Source: an uncultured Oribacterium sp. (GTDB lineage Bacteria; Bacillota; Clostridia; Lachnospirales; Lachnospiraceae). From it: DNA of 64,000 nucleotides. The stretch covers positions 67,546 through 131,545 of the forward strand of contig CAKQPT010000003.1 in assembly GCA_934270345.1 (NCBI GenBank), in the 5' to 3' direction. Shown piece by piece: positions 43,296 through 51,745 of this stretch. The notes below the pieces were generated by a model. It did no database searches and was not told the DNA's origin. It was given only the letters and a program-made list of their open reading frames with translations. Position numbers and translations under genes: made by a program. The number at the start of each line of letters is the position of its first letter. Within the stretch, counting starts at the first letter, position 1.

Positions 43296-44243
43296 TCAGA
43301 ACACACCGATGGAATTCAGGGCGATGATCCAGAGGAAGATCGTGAACATGGAGCAGACGGTGCTGATCGCCAGCATTTCCCCTGCGAGCTCGCCGTCGCC
43401 GCCCATGCTCTGGCTCATCGGGAAGAGGGCGTTCGCAAGCGGGGTCGCAAATAGTGCGAACAGGATGAACAGTTCGATATCCCGGAAGCCAAGCATATAG
43501 GAAATCGTCGTGACGATCGCCGGTACCACCACGAGCTTCAGCACGGTGCAGACCGAGATAATCTTTATGTTCTTCCGGATGTCCGGCAGCACCAGCGTCG
43601 CGCCGCAGATGAAGATCGCGAGCGGCGAGGTCATATCCGAAATCGACTTGATCGGCTTCAGGATGCAGGCCGGCAGCGGGATATGCAGTGCCCGGAACAC
43701 GAGACCGGCGAGGGCACCGATGATCAGCGGATTCGTCAGGATATTCCGGAGCATCTTCGCCGCGCTCGTCTTCTCCCCCTCCGTCCGCCGGAAGTACTCG
43801 AGGATGAACACCGCCGCAACGTTGTAGATCGGCACGCAGCACGCGATGACGATGGACGCCAGCGAGCCCGCCTCCTCTCCGTACATGCTGACGGCGAGGG
43901 GCAATGCAAACATCAGGGTGTTGGACCGCCAGGTCGCCTGTGCCACGACGCCTCGCTTCGGGTCCTCCTTTACGAACAGCGGGGTCAGCAGGACGGCCGC
44001 GAGGATCGCCACCAGGAGAATCCCGGTCGCCGTCAGCGTCAGCCTCGTGTTCGTCTGAAAATCCGCCTTCGAAGTATAGAGGCTGTTAAACATCATGAGC
44101 GGGAAGAAGGCCTTGAAGACGATCTGGTTCAGACGCTTGTAGAATGTCTCATCGCCGAAGCCCAGGTGACGGATCAGATATCCGTACGACATATAACAAA
44201 TAAACGGTACGACGGCGTTCGCCGCCACGAAAAAGCTTCCCAT
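43296..44243 (-). CDS. AEC-family permease (second copy type)
   Basis: 315-residue membrane carrier with about ten hydrophobic segments in two halves. Family features: YLIRHLGFGDETFYKRLNQIVFKAFFPLMMFNSL at the N-terminus (membrane then amphipathic), TWRSNTLMFALPLAVSMYG, and the C-terminal FALFATPLANALFPMSQSMGGD. Distinct in sequence and base composition from the AEC gene at 7.2 kb, which looks imported; this one matches the host. GCAGGGAGAATCC precedes the ATG. Substrate unknown, likely an organic anion or amino acid. Confidence 0.88.
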   Translation of the reverse strand: MGSFFVAANAVVPFICYMSYGYLIRHLGFGDETFYKRLNQIVFKAFFPLMMFNSLYTSKADFQTNTRLTLTATGILLVAILAAVLLTPLFVKEDPKRGVVAQATWRSNTLMFALPLAVSMYGEEAGSLASIVIACCVPIYNVAAVFILEYFRRTEGEKTSAAKMLRNILTNPLIIGALAGLVFRALHIPLPACILKPIKSISDMTSPLAIFICGATLVLPDIRKNIKIISVCTVLKLVVVPAIVTTISYMLGFRDIELFILFALFATPLANALFPMSQSMGGDGELAGEMLAISTVCSMFTIFLWIIALNSIGVF

Positions 44244-44372
44244 TGGATTCTCCCTGCATCATGCTCTATATTACTGTTTACTATTCTGACAGCAGTCTGC
44301 TGCATCCCGACTATTCGGATGCTTCAGCACCTGCTCTCATATCTCATCTGCTTCATGCCCTAAATGAACATT

Positions 44373-45179
44373 CTACGATGTAGACTTTTTACCGGTCTTC
44401 GGACTCTTCCGCCCCTTCACGACATGCTTCACGTGAAGATTCGGCTTGCGTCGACGGGCCGTCCGCGTCGCACCGGCGCGTTTCGGCTTCTCGTCGCCGG
44501 CGGCTTCCGGTGACGGTGACGATGCGGTGGCGGAGGCATTGGCCGGATGAAGCTTCGCGTGCAGCTGACGACGCCGGCGGCGCGGCTTCTTCCCCTCGCG
44601 CTCGACGCGGAACTGGTTGATCTCGTCGAAGATGCGGGTGTAGTCGCGCTCGAACAGCTCCTCCGACATCTCGAGGCGGAGTGTCTCATACGGCACGCCC
44701 GCAAGGATCTTCGCGATGACGTCCTTCTTCGAGATGCGCTCGTACTTATGCTTCAGGTGCCGTGCCACGATGTGCTGCAGCTCCGGACGCCAGAGAAGGC
44801 TCAGCTTCCGCGCCGGATCGACCCCCGGATTCGGCTTCGGGCGGCGCAGGACATAGAAATCCGCGCGCCCCTCGACCTCCTCGACGGTGATGATGCCCCA
44901 GCTCGCCGGCACATGCTCCTCGACGTGCATCGCGTGCCGCGTGCCGACGACGATGATGTTCATGTCGAAGTAGCGGTCGTAGTCCTCGACCTGCCCCGCG
45001 AGCCGCGTGTAGGTATCGGCATCCGACTTGATCTCGATTCCCACGAAGCTGTCCGGCGTCACCATGATGACATCCGCGCGGCTCCCGCCCATATTCTTTT
45101 CCTCGATGATCCGGATGCGCCCCCAGCTCTCCTCCAGGAAAGCAAACAGCGGCTCACGGATGTCCCTGTCCTTTAACAT
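44373..45179 (-). CDS. sce7726-family protein (PD-(D/E)XK nuclease-like)
   Basis: 268-residue soluble protein. The first 130 residues have the sce7726 pattern: DIREPLFAFLEE, GGSRADVIMVTPDSFVGIEIKSDADTYTRL, then DMNIIVVGTRHAM. GSRADV...EIKSD fits a PD-(D/E)XK fold with Asp and Glu-x-Lys ligands, so nuclease activity is possible. The C-terminal 70 residues are a highly basic Arg/Lys/Ala tail likely to bind nucleic acid, with Ala-Asn-Ala encoded by GGCCAATGC. Such genes often occur in mobile or defence contexts; here it stands alone. Function is not established. Confidence 0.78.
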   Translation of the reverse strand: MLKDRDIREPLFAFLEESWGRIRIIEEKNMGGSRADVIMVTPDSFVGIEIKSDADTYTRLAGQVEDYDRYFDMNIIVVGTRHAMHVEEHVPASWGIITVEEVEGRADFYVLRRPKPNPGVDPARKLSLLWRPELQHIVARHLKHKYERISKKDVIAKILAGVPYETLRLEMSEELFERDYTRIFDEINQFRVEREGKKPRRRRRQLHAKLHPANASATASSPSPEAAGDEKPKRAGATRTARRRKPNLHVKHVVKGRKSPKTGKKSTS

Positions 45180-45226
45180 ATCTTAATAAGAATATCGTTT
45201 CTTCACGATGATGTAATGTTCCAAAT

Positions 45227-45261
45227 GCAAAACAAGCGGAGGACCGATAAAAGTCCTCCGC
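45227..45261 (-). terminator. Terminator of the SGNH-like gene
   Basis: GCGGAGGAC/GTCCTCCGC with an 8-base loop, followed on the minus strand by TTGTTTTGCATTT. Confidence 0.8.
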
Positions 45262-45299
45262 GTTGGTTCTATATTTACTATTTTTGCAAGCTCTATGAC

Positions 45300-47174
45300 T
45301 TATTCGTCATCGTCGCCACTGCTGATGGAGAGGCGGCCGTTGCTTGCGATCACCTTGCCGTTTGCATCGGTTTCGTTGATGTTGTAGTCACCGGCGGCCT
45401 TGACCTGTGCACCCGGGTTTGCGAAGCTGGATGCGTCCGCTGCGGCTGAGGTGGTCTGTGCAGCAGTCTCGGTACCAGCAGTACCAGCGGCTGCCTGAGT
45501 AGCGGTGGTGCCGTTGGCTGCGGCTGCAGCAGCTGCGCTGCTTACCGTCGTCTCCTCGGTGTCGCCAGCCGGGCCGGCTGCCTTTGACTTACGCTTTGCG
45601 TTCTTGCCGACGATGGTGGCAGGCTGTGCACCCGGATGATCGACGCCGGCTGCGTATACGCCTGCGGTCGGATCGGTGACAGGGTCGAGCTCGACCTCAT
45701 ACCACTCGCCGTTGTACTTCTCCTCGAGCACGCCCTCGCTGTTGTAACGGGTCGGGTTCGTGGTCTCGTACTTCGTGGTCTCCGGAACCGTCTCCTGCGG
45801 AGCGAGCACACCGCCCTCTACGACAGCAGAACCAGGACCGCCCTCAGCGATATCGCCTTCCTCCATGACGCCACCCTGCTGAAGAACAGGAGTACCGTCT
45901 GCGTTGGTCTCCTCAACAGCTGCGAGAAGATCCTCGGCGCTCAGCTCGTCGTCTGCCGCCATGGTCTCATACTTATCATAGCTCTCCGGGAGGGCAATGT
46001 TTCCACAGATGCTCATACCGGCGAAGGTGTCGGCTTCTTCCTTGGTCGCGAACTTTACAGTGACGTGATCTGCGGAAGTGAAGTTGTCGTTGATGAGTAC
46101 GATGTGCTGCTCGGACTCGGCACCGTCAAACTTTACAGTGTGGCGACCGAACGGCTGGCCATCGACGCTGACATAGACATCATTGTCACCGGTCAGATAA
46201 TCGTAGTCGAGACCGAGGAGGCCCTGAAGCTTGTTGCCCTCGGCATCGGTCACATAATCTGCGAGGATCTCGTAGGTGGTGTCGTTCAGCTTCGCGAAGT
46301 TGGAAGCCGGGATGTAAGCAAAACTCTCAAGCTCTGCGATCTTCTCGTCGAGCGGCTTGATGGTCTGGCTCTCACCCTTCTGATCACCAGCGGCAGCGGA
46401 TGCCTGGATTGCGGACAGGATGACATCGGAAGTGATGTCGTTGCCCTCGTCGTTCTGGTTGATCTGATCCTTTGCGACGGTCGCCTTCACATCCTTACCG
46501 GCATCCTCGAAGCCCTTCGCGATGTCGATGGTCTCGCCGAGGTAGTGGGAGGTGATGTTCTTGATGGCGTCTGCATTGGCCGCCGCAGGACCGTCCGGAT
46601 TTGTCACGCTGGACGGCTCGATGAGGGAGATGATCTCGATGCCCGGGAACTTCTTGTTCAGGGCGCGGATCAGGGCCTCGTAGAAGGCAGGGAAGGTGTC
46701 CTGATCGTCGTAGCTTCCGAAGCTGAGCACAGCGGCGTCATACTCGACGTCGGTGGTGAGCTCGTTTGCGATGACGAAGCCGGCGTAGGCACCGTTGTCA
46801 CCAGCGAGTGCGTAGTTGTTTACGAATACGTTTGACTTAAATGCATCACCGAGCTTCTGAGAGAGCTGCTCGGACCAGCTGTCCTCGAGGTTCGTCGCGC
46901 CGTCGCCGTAAGCGAAGCCGTCGCCGAGCACGAGTACATTGACTGCATTGCCGGAATTCAGCTTGTCATAGAAATCGCCGCGGGTTACCTCGACCGGTGC
47001 GGTCTCGACCGTGGTCGTCTCGGCTGCCTCGGTGGAAGCGGCTGCAGTCTCCACTGCACTGTCTCCGCCGGAATGGCTGGTTGCAACCGCGATACCCATG
47101 AGGATCACGACCGCACCCGCCAGGCCGCCGATGCAGGCCTTCTTATTCTGCTCGAAAAATTCCTTAAAATCCAT
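45300..47174 (-). CDS. Membrane-anchored SGNH/GDSL-like protein with degenerate active site
   Basis: 624-residue surface protein: short cytoplasmic N-terminus, one membrane segment (ACIGGLAGAVVILMGIAVAT), a Thr/Ala/Glu-rich linker, then an SGNH-type domain beginning VNVLVLGDGFAYGDGATNLEDSW. In active family members block I reads GDS; here the nucleophile Ser is Gly. Block III GxND appears as GSYDDQD. A beta-rich middle (about 330-400) and a long Ala/Thr/Gly-rich C-terminal region follow, with Ala-Asn-Ala encoded by GGCCAATGC. The ATG follows AAGGAGAAG. A binding or structural role at the cell surface seems likelier than hydrolysis. Confidence 0.75.
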   Translation of the reverse strand: MDFKEFFEQNKKACIGGLAGAVVILMGIAVATSHSGGDSAVETAAASTEAAETTTVETAPVEVTRGDFYDKLNSGNAVNVLVLGDGFAYGDGATNLEDSWSEQLSQKLGDAFKSNVFVNNYALAGDNGAYAGFVIANELTTDVEYDAAVLSFGSYDDQDTFPAFYEALIRALNKKFPGIEIISLIEPSSVTNPDGPAAANADAIKNITSHYLGETIDIAKGFEDAGKDVKATVAKDQINQNDEGNDITSDVILSAIQASAAAGDQKGESQTIKPLDEKIAELESFAYIPASNFAKLNDTTYEILADYVTDAEGNKLQGLLGLDYDYLTGDNDVYVSVDGQPFGRHTVKFDGAESEQHIVLINDNFTSADHVTVKFATKEEADTFAGMSICGNIALPESYDKYETMAADDELSAEDLLAAVEETNADGTPVLQQGGVMEEGDIAEGGPGSAVVEGGVLAPQETVPETTKYETTNPTRYNSEGVLEEKYNGEWYEVELDPVTDPTAGVYAAGVDHPGAQPATIVGKNAKRKSKAAGPAGDTEETTVSSAAAAAAANGTTATQAAAGTAGTETAAQTTSAAADASSFANPGAQVKAAGDYNINETDANGKVIASNGRLSISSGDDDE

Positions 47175-47796
47175 AATAGTACTTCTCCTTATGAAGTGGT
47201 TTCTCATTTTCGATATACCGCTACATATTACCCTTTTATCATAGAAAAAACAATTAATTTTATTTGAAGATTTTGTGTTTTATACGATAACGGGGGATGC
47301 GGTGACATGATCGTCGTTTCGCAAACCGCCTGTGTTCCGGCCTGTACAGGTTCTTTGTATCGCCTGCTGCGGTCAGCTCTGCGTCCACCCCCGTATTCCG
47401 ACCTGTGCAGGTTCTTTAGTCAGTCCGTCGTCTTCATCAAATTGTGCGTTCTATCTACTTTGCATCGATTTTTAAAATATTGGATATATTTTGGGGATGA
47501 AATAAGCGAAGGCGACTGGAAACTATCCAATTCTAGATGATTTTGAAAATACTGGATATGAAATAGCTTTTTTCATAAGAGTGGGCAGCGCTCAAGTATC
47601 TATCTTTTTAAAATGTAGGGGTTATTGGATATGGCTTTAAAGAAATTCTTATCTAAACTGCAAAATGAATATCCACTTTTTCAAAAAGGAAGTATGATTG
47701 GATAGTACGCTTATACGCGTATACTTGATTTTACAGAAAACCATCTAATAAGCGCTATATTTTGAAATTGTAGATATTACCGGAGGAGGAATCATC
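47175..47796 (+). other. 622-base AT-rich gap with short repeats before the glucanase gene
   Basis: Two copies of TTCCG-R-CCTGT-R-CAGGTTCTTT (47335, 47396). Three units related to the 40-bp repeat at 51.7-52.1 kb: around 47467-47487 and 47538-47562 in forward sense and 47669-47688 in reverse (core GAAAATAnTGGATAT). A palindromic CTTATACGCGTATAC lies near 47709. No gene is credible; the glucanase promoter should lie at its right end. Confidence 0.55.
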
Positions 47797-48978
47797 ATGA
47801 AGAGAAACCATTCATTTTATCACACTGCGCTTCTCGTGTCCGGCTTGAGTATGCTGTTGAGTGTGACCGGGCGCATTACAGCGCATGCCGGTGTGCGGAG
47901 CTCGGGCGTTTCGAACGTAAATCAGGCTGCGGCTTCCGTACCGTCTACAACACAGGGACAAACACAGGCGCAGTCGCAGATGAGCTATGAATCCACACAG
48001 GGAGGTGTCGGAATGAATCCATATCATAATGAAACGAGTGCAGCAGTACAGACCAGCGTAGCCACGCCGTTTGCGCAGCATGGGCGTCTTCAGGTCCGAG
48101 GCATTGAGCTCGTGGGTCAGAGCGGTGCGCCGTTTCAGCTGAAGGGTGTTTCGACGCATGGGCTCCAGTGGTTTCCGCAGTATGTTTCCCAAGAGAGCTT
48201 CGCGAGCCTTCAGTCCTGGGGTGCCAATGCTGTCCGCCTCGCGATGTACACGGGGGAGGGAGGCTTCATTTCCGGTGGGGATCGCGCACAGCTGGAGGCG
48301 ACGATCGATCGTGGCGTACAGGCAGCCGCAGCGCTCGGCATGTATGTGATCATCGACTGGCACATCCTGTCGGATGGAAATCCGAATCAGCATACGGGCG
48401 AGGCCGTGGATTTCTTCAGCCGGATGGCCGCGAAATACGCCGGTCTCGGCAATGTGCTGTATGAAATCTGCAACGAGCCGAATGGTGGCGTACAGTGGCC
48501 GGAGATCAAACACTATGCGAATCAGGTGATTCCGGCGATTCGACAGTTCGATCCGACGGGCATCATCATCGTGGGTACGCCGACCTGGTCACAGGATGTG
48601 GAACAGGTCGCGTCGGCACCGTTGGCACAGCCCGGGAACGTGATGTATGCGCTGCATTTTTATGCCGGCACGCATAAGGACAATATCCGGCAGAAGCTGC
48701 TGACGGCGCGGGCGCAGGGGACCCCGGTGATCATTTCGGAGTTTTCCATCTGCGACGCAAGCGGCAATGGCGGCATCGATTACGCTTCAGCAGAGGCATG
48801 GAAGCAGCTGATCCATGAGACCGGTGTGAGCTATTTTGCGTGGTCGCTCAGCAATAAGGCGGAGACCTCCGCGCTGATTTCGAGCAGCTGTAGCCGGACC
48901 AGCGGCTGGAGTGATGCAGAGCTCAGTGAGACCGGGCGCTGGCTGAAAACCATGCTCGCGACAACGAATAAGTCATAG
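47797..48978 (+). CDS. Secreted GH5-family endoglucanase
   Basis: Hydrolyses beta-1,4-glucan outside the cell. 393 residues: signal peptide (HTALLVSGLSMLLSVTGRITAHA), a Gln/Ser/Thr-rich linker to about residue 95, then a GH5 barrel: FQLKGVSTHGLQWFP, ANAVRLAMYTGEGG, YVIIDWHILSDGNPN, VLYEICNEPNGGVQW (acid/base Glu), YALHFYAGTHKD and PVIISEFSICDASG (nucleophile Glu). No carbohydrate-binding module. GGAGGAGG precedes the ATG. It is one of the few plus-strand genes, with no sugar-uptake gene adjacent. Confidence 0.95.
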   Translation: MKRNHSFYHTALLVSGLSMLLSVTGRITAHAGVRSSGVSNVNQAAASVPSTTQGQTQAQSQMSYESTQGGVGMNPYHNETSAAVQTSVATPFAQHGRLQVRGIELVGQSGAPFQLKGVSTHGLQWFPQYVSQESFASLQSWGANAVRLAMYTGEGGFISGGDRAQLEATIDRGVQAAAALGMYVIIDWHILSDGNPNQHTGEAVDFFSRMAAKYAGLGNVLYEICNEPNGGVQWPEIKHYANQVIPAIRQFDPTGIIIVGTPTWSQDVEQVASAPLAQPGNVMYALHFYAGTHKDNIRQKLLTARAQGTPVIISEFSICDASGNGGIDYASAEAWKQLIHETGVSYFAWSLSNKAETSALISSSCSRTSGWSDAELSETGRWLKTMLATTNKS

Positions 48979-48994
48979 AGCATGCAAAAATCGA

Positions 48995-49033
48995 GTAAGT
49001 TTATGGGACAACCCCCCTTACGAAATTCTTAAG
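48995..49033. repeat. REP-like palindrome, copy 4 (degenerate)
   Basis: GTAAGTTTATGGG, altered centre, then CCCCCTTACGAAATTCTTAAG: it combines the left flank of copy 3 with the right flank of copies 1/2. Confidence 0.6.
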
Positions 49034-49084
49034 ATGCACACCGGTTTTCATAAAAGTGTGATGGGAACACACACAAATACATAT

Positions 49085-49110
49085 AAAAGTGTGAGAAATA
49101 TCACACTTTT
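49085..49110. terminator. Bidirectional terminator between the glucanase and hicB
   Basis: AAAAGTGTGA/TCACACTTTT with a 6-base loop; symmetric A and T tracts serve the plus-strand glucanase gene and the minus-strand hicB, whose stop codon touches it. Confidence 0.88.
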
Positions 49111-49111
49111 A

Positions 49112-49504
49112 TTAATAATAATGTGATTTTTGATTTGCGCCGGCAAAGCCCGCCTCATATACGACGCCTTTCTCTGCCAGTTTCTCCTGAATCGCTTCAG
49201 AAACAAACTGATTCATCGTCACGCCTTCTTTTGCCGCCTCCAGTGCGGCACAGCGATGCATTTCCGGTTTTATCCGCACATTAAAAACTCCCCGAAACTC
49301 CTTCTCCGGCTTCTTACCACACTGAGCGCAATAATCAAGATAGTTATCGATACTGTTATGAAACGACTCCACCAGTTCATTTACGGATGTCCCATGAAAA
49401 TAGAGTGAATCCGTTATGCCCAGAACTTCTCCGATAAAAATCTGATCTGTGTAATCAAAATCGACTTTGGCATGATAGCCCTTGTATTCCATCAAAGAAT
49501 TCAT
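49112..49504 (-). CDS. hicB: HicB-type antitoxin
   Basis: 130 residues: N-terminal partially degraded RNase H fold (YKGYHAKVDFDYTDQIFIGEVLGI, SVNELVESFHNSIDNYLDYC) and a C-terminal ribbon-helix-helix-like segment (VFNVRIKPEMHRCAALEAAKEGVTMNQFVSEAIQEKL) for operator binding. Its start overlaps the hicA stop by four bases with GGGGAGGTG upstream. Toxin first, antitoxin second is the common hicAB order. Confidence 0.92.
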   Translation of the reverse strand: MNSLMEYKGYHAKVDFDYTDQIFIGEVLGITDSLYFHGTSVNELVESFHNSIDNYLDYCAQCGKKPEKEFRGVFNVRIKPEMHRCAALEAAKEGVTMNQFVSEAIQEKLAEKGVVYEAGFAGANQKSHYY

Positions 49505-49764
49505 TTTTCCACCTCCCCGATTTCTGTCAGAAACTTTATGACAGCTTTAATCTGATACCTGTAGAGTTCATTTCCAGGATGAGGCCCGTCAAACTGCAGA
49601 ATACGGTTTGTTGTTTCGTGCAAATACCCTATTCCAGATCCTCGTCCACCAGAGAACTTCGAACAGCCACATCTTTTCATCAGCGCATCTAAATCTCGTG
49701 TTGTAAAATTACTTGGCATCGGCTTCGAAAGTAATTTCTGTAATAATTCTTCCTTCTTCGGCAT
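49501..49764 (-). CDS. hicA: HicA-type mRNA interferase toxin
   Basis: 87-residue double-stranded RNA-binding-fold toxin: RDLDALMKRCGCSKFSGGRGSGIGYLHETTNRILQFDGPHPGNELYRYQIKAVIKFL. The family's active His is usually in a G-S-H type segment; here the Gly-rich loop reads GGRGSGIGY and the candidate His is in FDGPHPG. AGGAGAT precedes the ATG. Lower GC than the flanks indicates acquisition. Confidence 0.92.
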   Translation of the reverse strand: MPKKEELLQKLLSKPMPSNFTTRDLDALMKRCGCSKFSGGRGSGIGYLHETTNRILQFDGPHPGNELYRYQIKAVIKFLTEIGEVEK

Positions 49765-50114
49765 ATCTCCTCCAATGTAACTATTCTATAGTTACATTAC
49801 CCAGATTTTGATATTCTGTCAATGATAAAAAGCGGATTACCTAATGCGAATTTTGCGTGAGCAAGGGTGGGGTCAATGACTTATATTCTGCCACACACGA
49901 ATGTTGGGTGGGCTCACGCAAAAGAGCTGCTGGGCGGTGTCGCACGCCCGCTCCGTTATCGCCTTGACCTTCGTGCTAATATAAATCACAATATAAGCAC
50001 GAAGGAAAGTAAAATAAAAAAATTTTTGTGACCTATCCTTCTCTTCTTCTGTGATTAAGGATGTAAGGAACAGAAAACAGGATATCCGATTCAAAAACGA
50101 AAGGAAATAATACT
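49765..50114 (+). other. Structured 350-base gap before the I42-like lipoprotein gene
   Basis: TTTTGCGTGAGC/GCTCACGCAAAA (49851-49862 with 49912-49923), then GGGCG/CGCCC near 49935-49952, then a long stem CCTTCGTGCT/AGCACGAAGG (49967-50004) with ATAT/ATAT inside. These could form a leader for the plus-strand gene or a terminator region; no gene is evident. The hicA promoter should lie at its left end. Confidence 0.5.
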
Positions 50115-50846
50115 ATGAGAAAGAATATGATCAACAGCAGCATGAAGAGCATCCTCCTCGCGGGGATCCTGATCGCGACGGTCGCGACGACGGCGTGTGC
50201 GGGTGTGAAGGCGCAGGGCGTGACACCGAAGACCACCGAGGCGGAAACCAGCGGCCCATCCGTGCCGACCGCGGATATGAATCAGGAAGCAGCGAAGCCG
50301 GAGGCGGGTATGGAGTTCGATGACGCATATACGAACACCGACGCGAATCAGGAAGCTGGCATGGCGCTCGACGGCGCATATACCAGCGGCGCGAACCAGG
50401 AAGCTGGCACGGCGCTTGATGACGCATATACGAACACGAATGCGTCGGATCTTCAGATCAACTACTACGATACCGAGGAGGCAGGTGGCATCATGACGCT
50501 GGAAGCGGCGAACCACTGGGCACGCTTCGATTTCTTCTCGAATCCGACGATCGGCGAGGACTGGAGCTACACCATGGATAACAACATCCTCGATGTCGAG
50601 AAGACTTACACAGCGAAGGATCCGTCCGATACCATGAATATCAATGACGGCACCACCCGTTTCGTGCTCACTCCGAACGAGCTCGGCACCGTAACCGTCA
50701 CCTTCAACTACGGTAAGGAAGGCGCAGAGCCGGATGACACCATGATCTACACCTTCGTGGTCGATGAGGATCTCCGCATCACCCTCGTGAAAGCCGAGAA
50801 CCCGCACGGCGACAAGAGCATGATCGTGCGTCCGGTCGTGAAGTAA
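50115..50846 (+). CDS. Secreted protein with chagasin-like (inhibitor I42) domain and N-terminal repeats
   Basis: 243 residues. Signal peptide (KSILLAGILIATVATTACAG) with a possible lipobox ending TTAC. Residues about 55-115 hold three tandem units of the form NQEAGxALDDAYTNTxA. The C-terminal 110 residues resemble chagasin-type cysteine-protease inhibitors: FDFFSNPTIGEDWSYTMDN (NPTTGxxW motif), a central Gly-containing strand, and RPVVK where the family has RPW. AAAGGAAAT precedes the ATG. It is divergent from hicAB and convergent with the PrsW gene. Inhibitor function is inference. Confidence 0.7.
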   Translation: MRKNMINSSMKSILLAGILIATVATTACAGVKAQGVTPKTTEAETSGPSVPTADMNQEAAKPEAGMEFDDAYTNTDANQEAGMALDGAYTSGANQEAGTALDDAYTNTNASDLQINYYDTEEAGGIMTLEAANHWARFDFFSNPTIGEDWSYTMDNNILDVEKTYTAKDPSDTMNINDGTTRFVLTPNELGTVTVTFNYGKEGAEPDDTMIYTFVVDEDLRITLVKAENPHGDKSMIVRPVVK

Positions 50847-50855
50847 AGCATCTAT

Positions 50856-50893
50856 AAAAGGCGATGACTCTCCCATCTGAGTCATCGCCTTTT
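50856..50893. terminator. Bidirectional terminator between the I42-like gene and prsW
   Basis: AAAAGGCGATGACTC/GAGTCATCGCCTTTT with an 8-base loop and T tracts on both sides; serves both convergent genes. Confidence 0.92.
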
Positions 50894-50895
50894 CT

Positions 50896-51588
50896 TTATA
50901 CTGCGAGCGTCCGGTCTTCTCTCGCCTGCTTTTTCACAAATTTGTACGCCCAGATATCGAGGGCGATGACGAAGACGAAAAAGAGAAGCAGGATCCAGTC
51001 TGCGTCCAGCGACAGTGCGAAGTCGTAGAACCCGTGTGTAAGCATTGGCATAAGGACGGAGAGGCGCATGAAACGCTTCCGGCGGCGACGGTCACCGGCA
51101 AGCTCCGCCTCCTTCGCGAGACCGAAATAATAGCCCATGATCAGGCCGTCGACGGCATGCGACGGAACGGACAGCAGGGCGCGCGACACAACGAGGCCGA
51201 AGCCCTCTTCCACGCAGTAAAAGACATTTTCGATGGCGGCGAAGCCAAGCGCCGAGGTCACGCAGTACACGATGGCATCGAAGCGATAGTTAAACGCCGG
51301 ATGCCGCCACGCCACTTTTTTCGCCGCTTTCATCTTGCAGTACTCTTCCACCAGCGCGATGCCGATGAAGTTTTCGAGCGCGAGGTAGCTGAGCGTGTCT
51401 GCGTCCACGAAGACCAGCAGCACTTCTTCGAGCAGCATTTCCAGGATGACCGCCGGAATCACCGACAGCGCGCCCCAGAGAAACAGCTTTCGCAGCAGAC
51501 CCTTCGGCTCCTTCTCGATCCGGTCCTGGCGGTAGATCCAGATGACGAGGACGATGGCAGGCAGCAGCGCCAGTTCGATCAGAAGCAT
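50896..51588 (-). CDS. PrsW-family intramembrane metalloprotease
   Basis: 230-residue polytopic protein. Family motifs: FIGIALVEEYCKMKAAKK (Glu-Glu), HPAFNYRFDAIVYCVTSALGFAAIENVFY (Phe-Asp and Glu-Asn), VPSHAVDGLIMGYYFG (His) and THGFYDF. PrsW in Bacillus cuts the anti-sigma factor RsiW; no sigma/anti-sigma pair is adjacent here. The ATG with AAAGGAGGAAAT upstream is firm; the 51 in-frame codons before it are a repeat-containing leader. Confidence 0.93.
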   Translation of the reverse strand: MLLIELALLPAIVLVIWIYRQDRIEKEPKGLLRKLFLWGALSVIPAVILEMLLEEVLLVFVDADTLSYLALENFIGIALVEEYCKMKAAKKVAWRHPAFNYRFDAIVYCVTSALGFAAIENVFYCVEEGFGLVVSRALLSVPSHAVDGLIMGYYFGLAKEAELAGDRRRRKRFMRLSVLMPMLTHGFYDFALSLDADWILLLFFVFVIALDIWAYKFVKKQAREDRTLAV

Positions 51589-51620
51589 AATTTCCTCCTT
51601 TGAATACGGCAAACCAGGGC

Positions 51621-51745
51621 CTCCGTAACCCGGCTTTTCTAGTGGAAATGACATCCCGGCTGAAACTACCCATGATTGCAGGACTCTCTCCGTAACCTGG
51701 GCCGTCGTCATGGACATGACATCCGGGCTCAGACTATCCACGATT
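51621..51745 (-). repeat. Two tandem units in the prsW leader
   Basis: Units at 51621-51677 and 51688-51745, each CTCCGTAACC-Y-GG ... TGGA.ATGACATCC..GGCT ... ACTA.CCA.GATT, about 67 bases apart. On the prsW strand each ends GGTTACGGAG. They could be a tandem leader structure or simple duplication; no known riboswitch is recognised. Confidence 0.6.

Noticed and set aside
45636..46835. Plus-strand open frame opposite the SGNH-like gene
   Set aside because: No motifs, no ribosome site; the minus-strand gene is clearly real (membrane anchor, AAGGAG).
47812..48513. Minus-strand open frame opposite the glucanase gene
   Set aside because: Antisense shadow; the plus-strand GH5 frame has signal peptide, catalytic motifs and GGAGGAGG.
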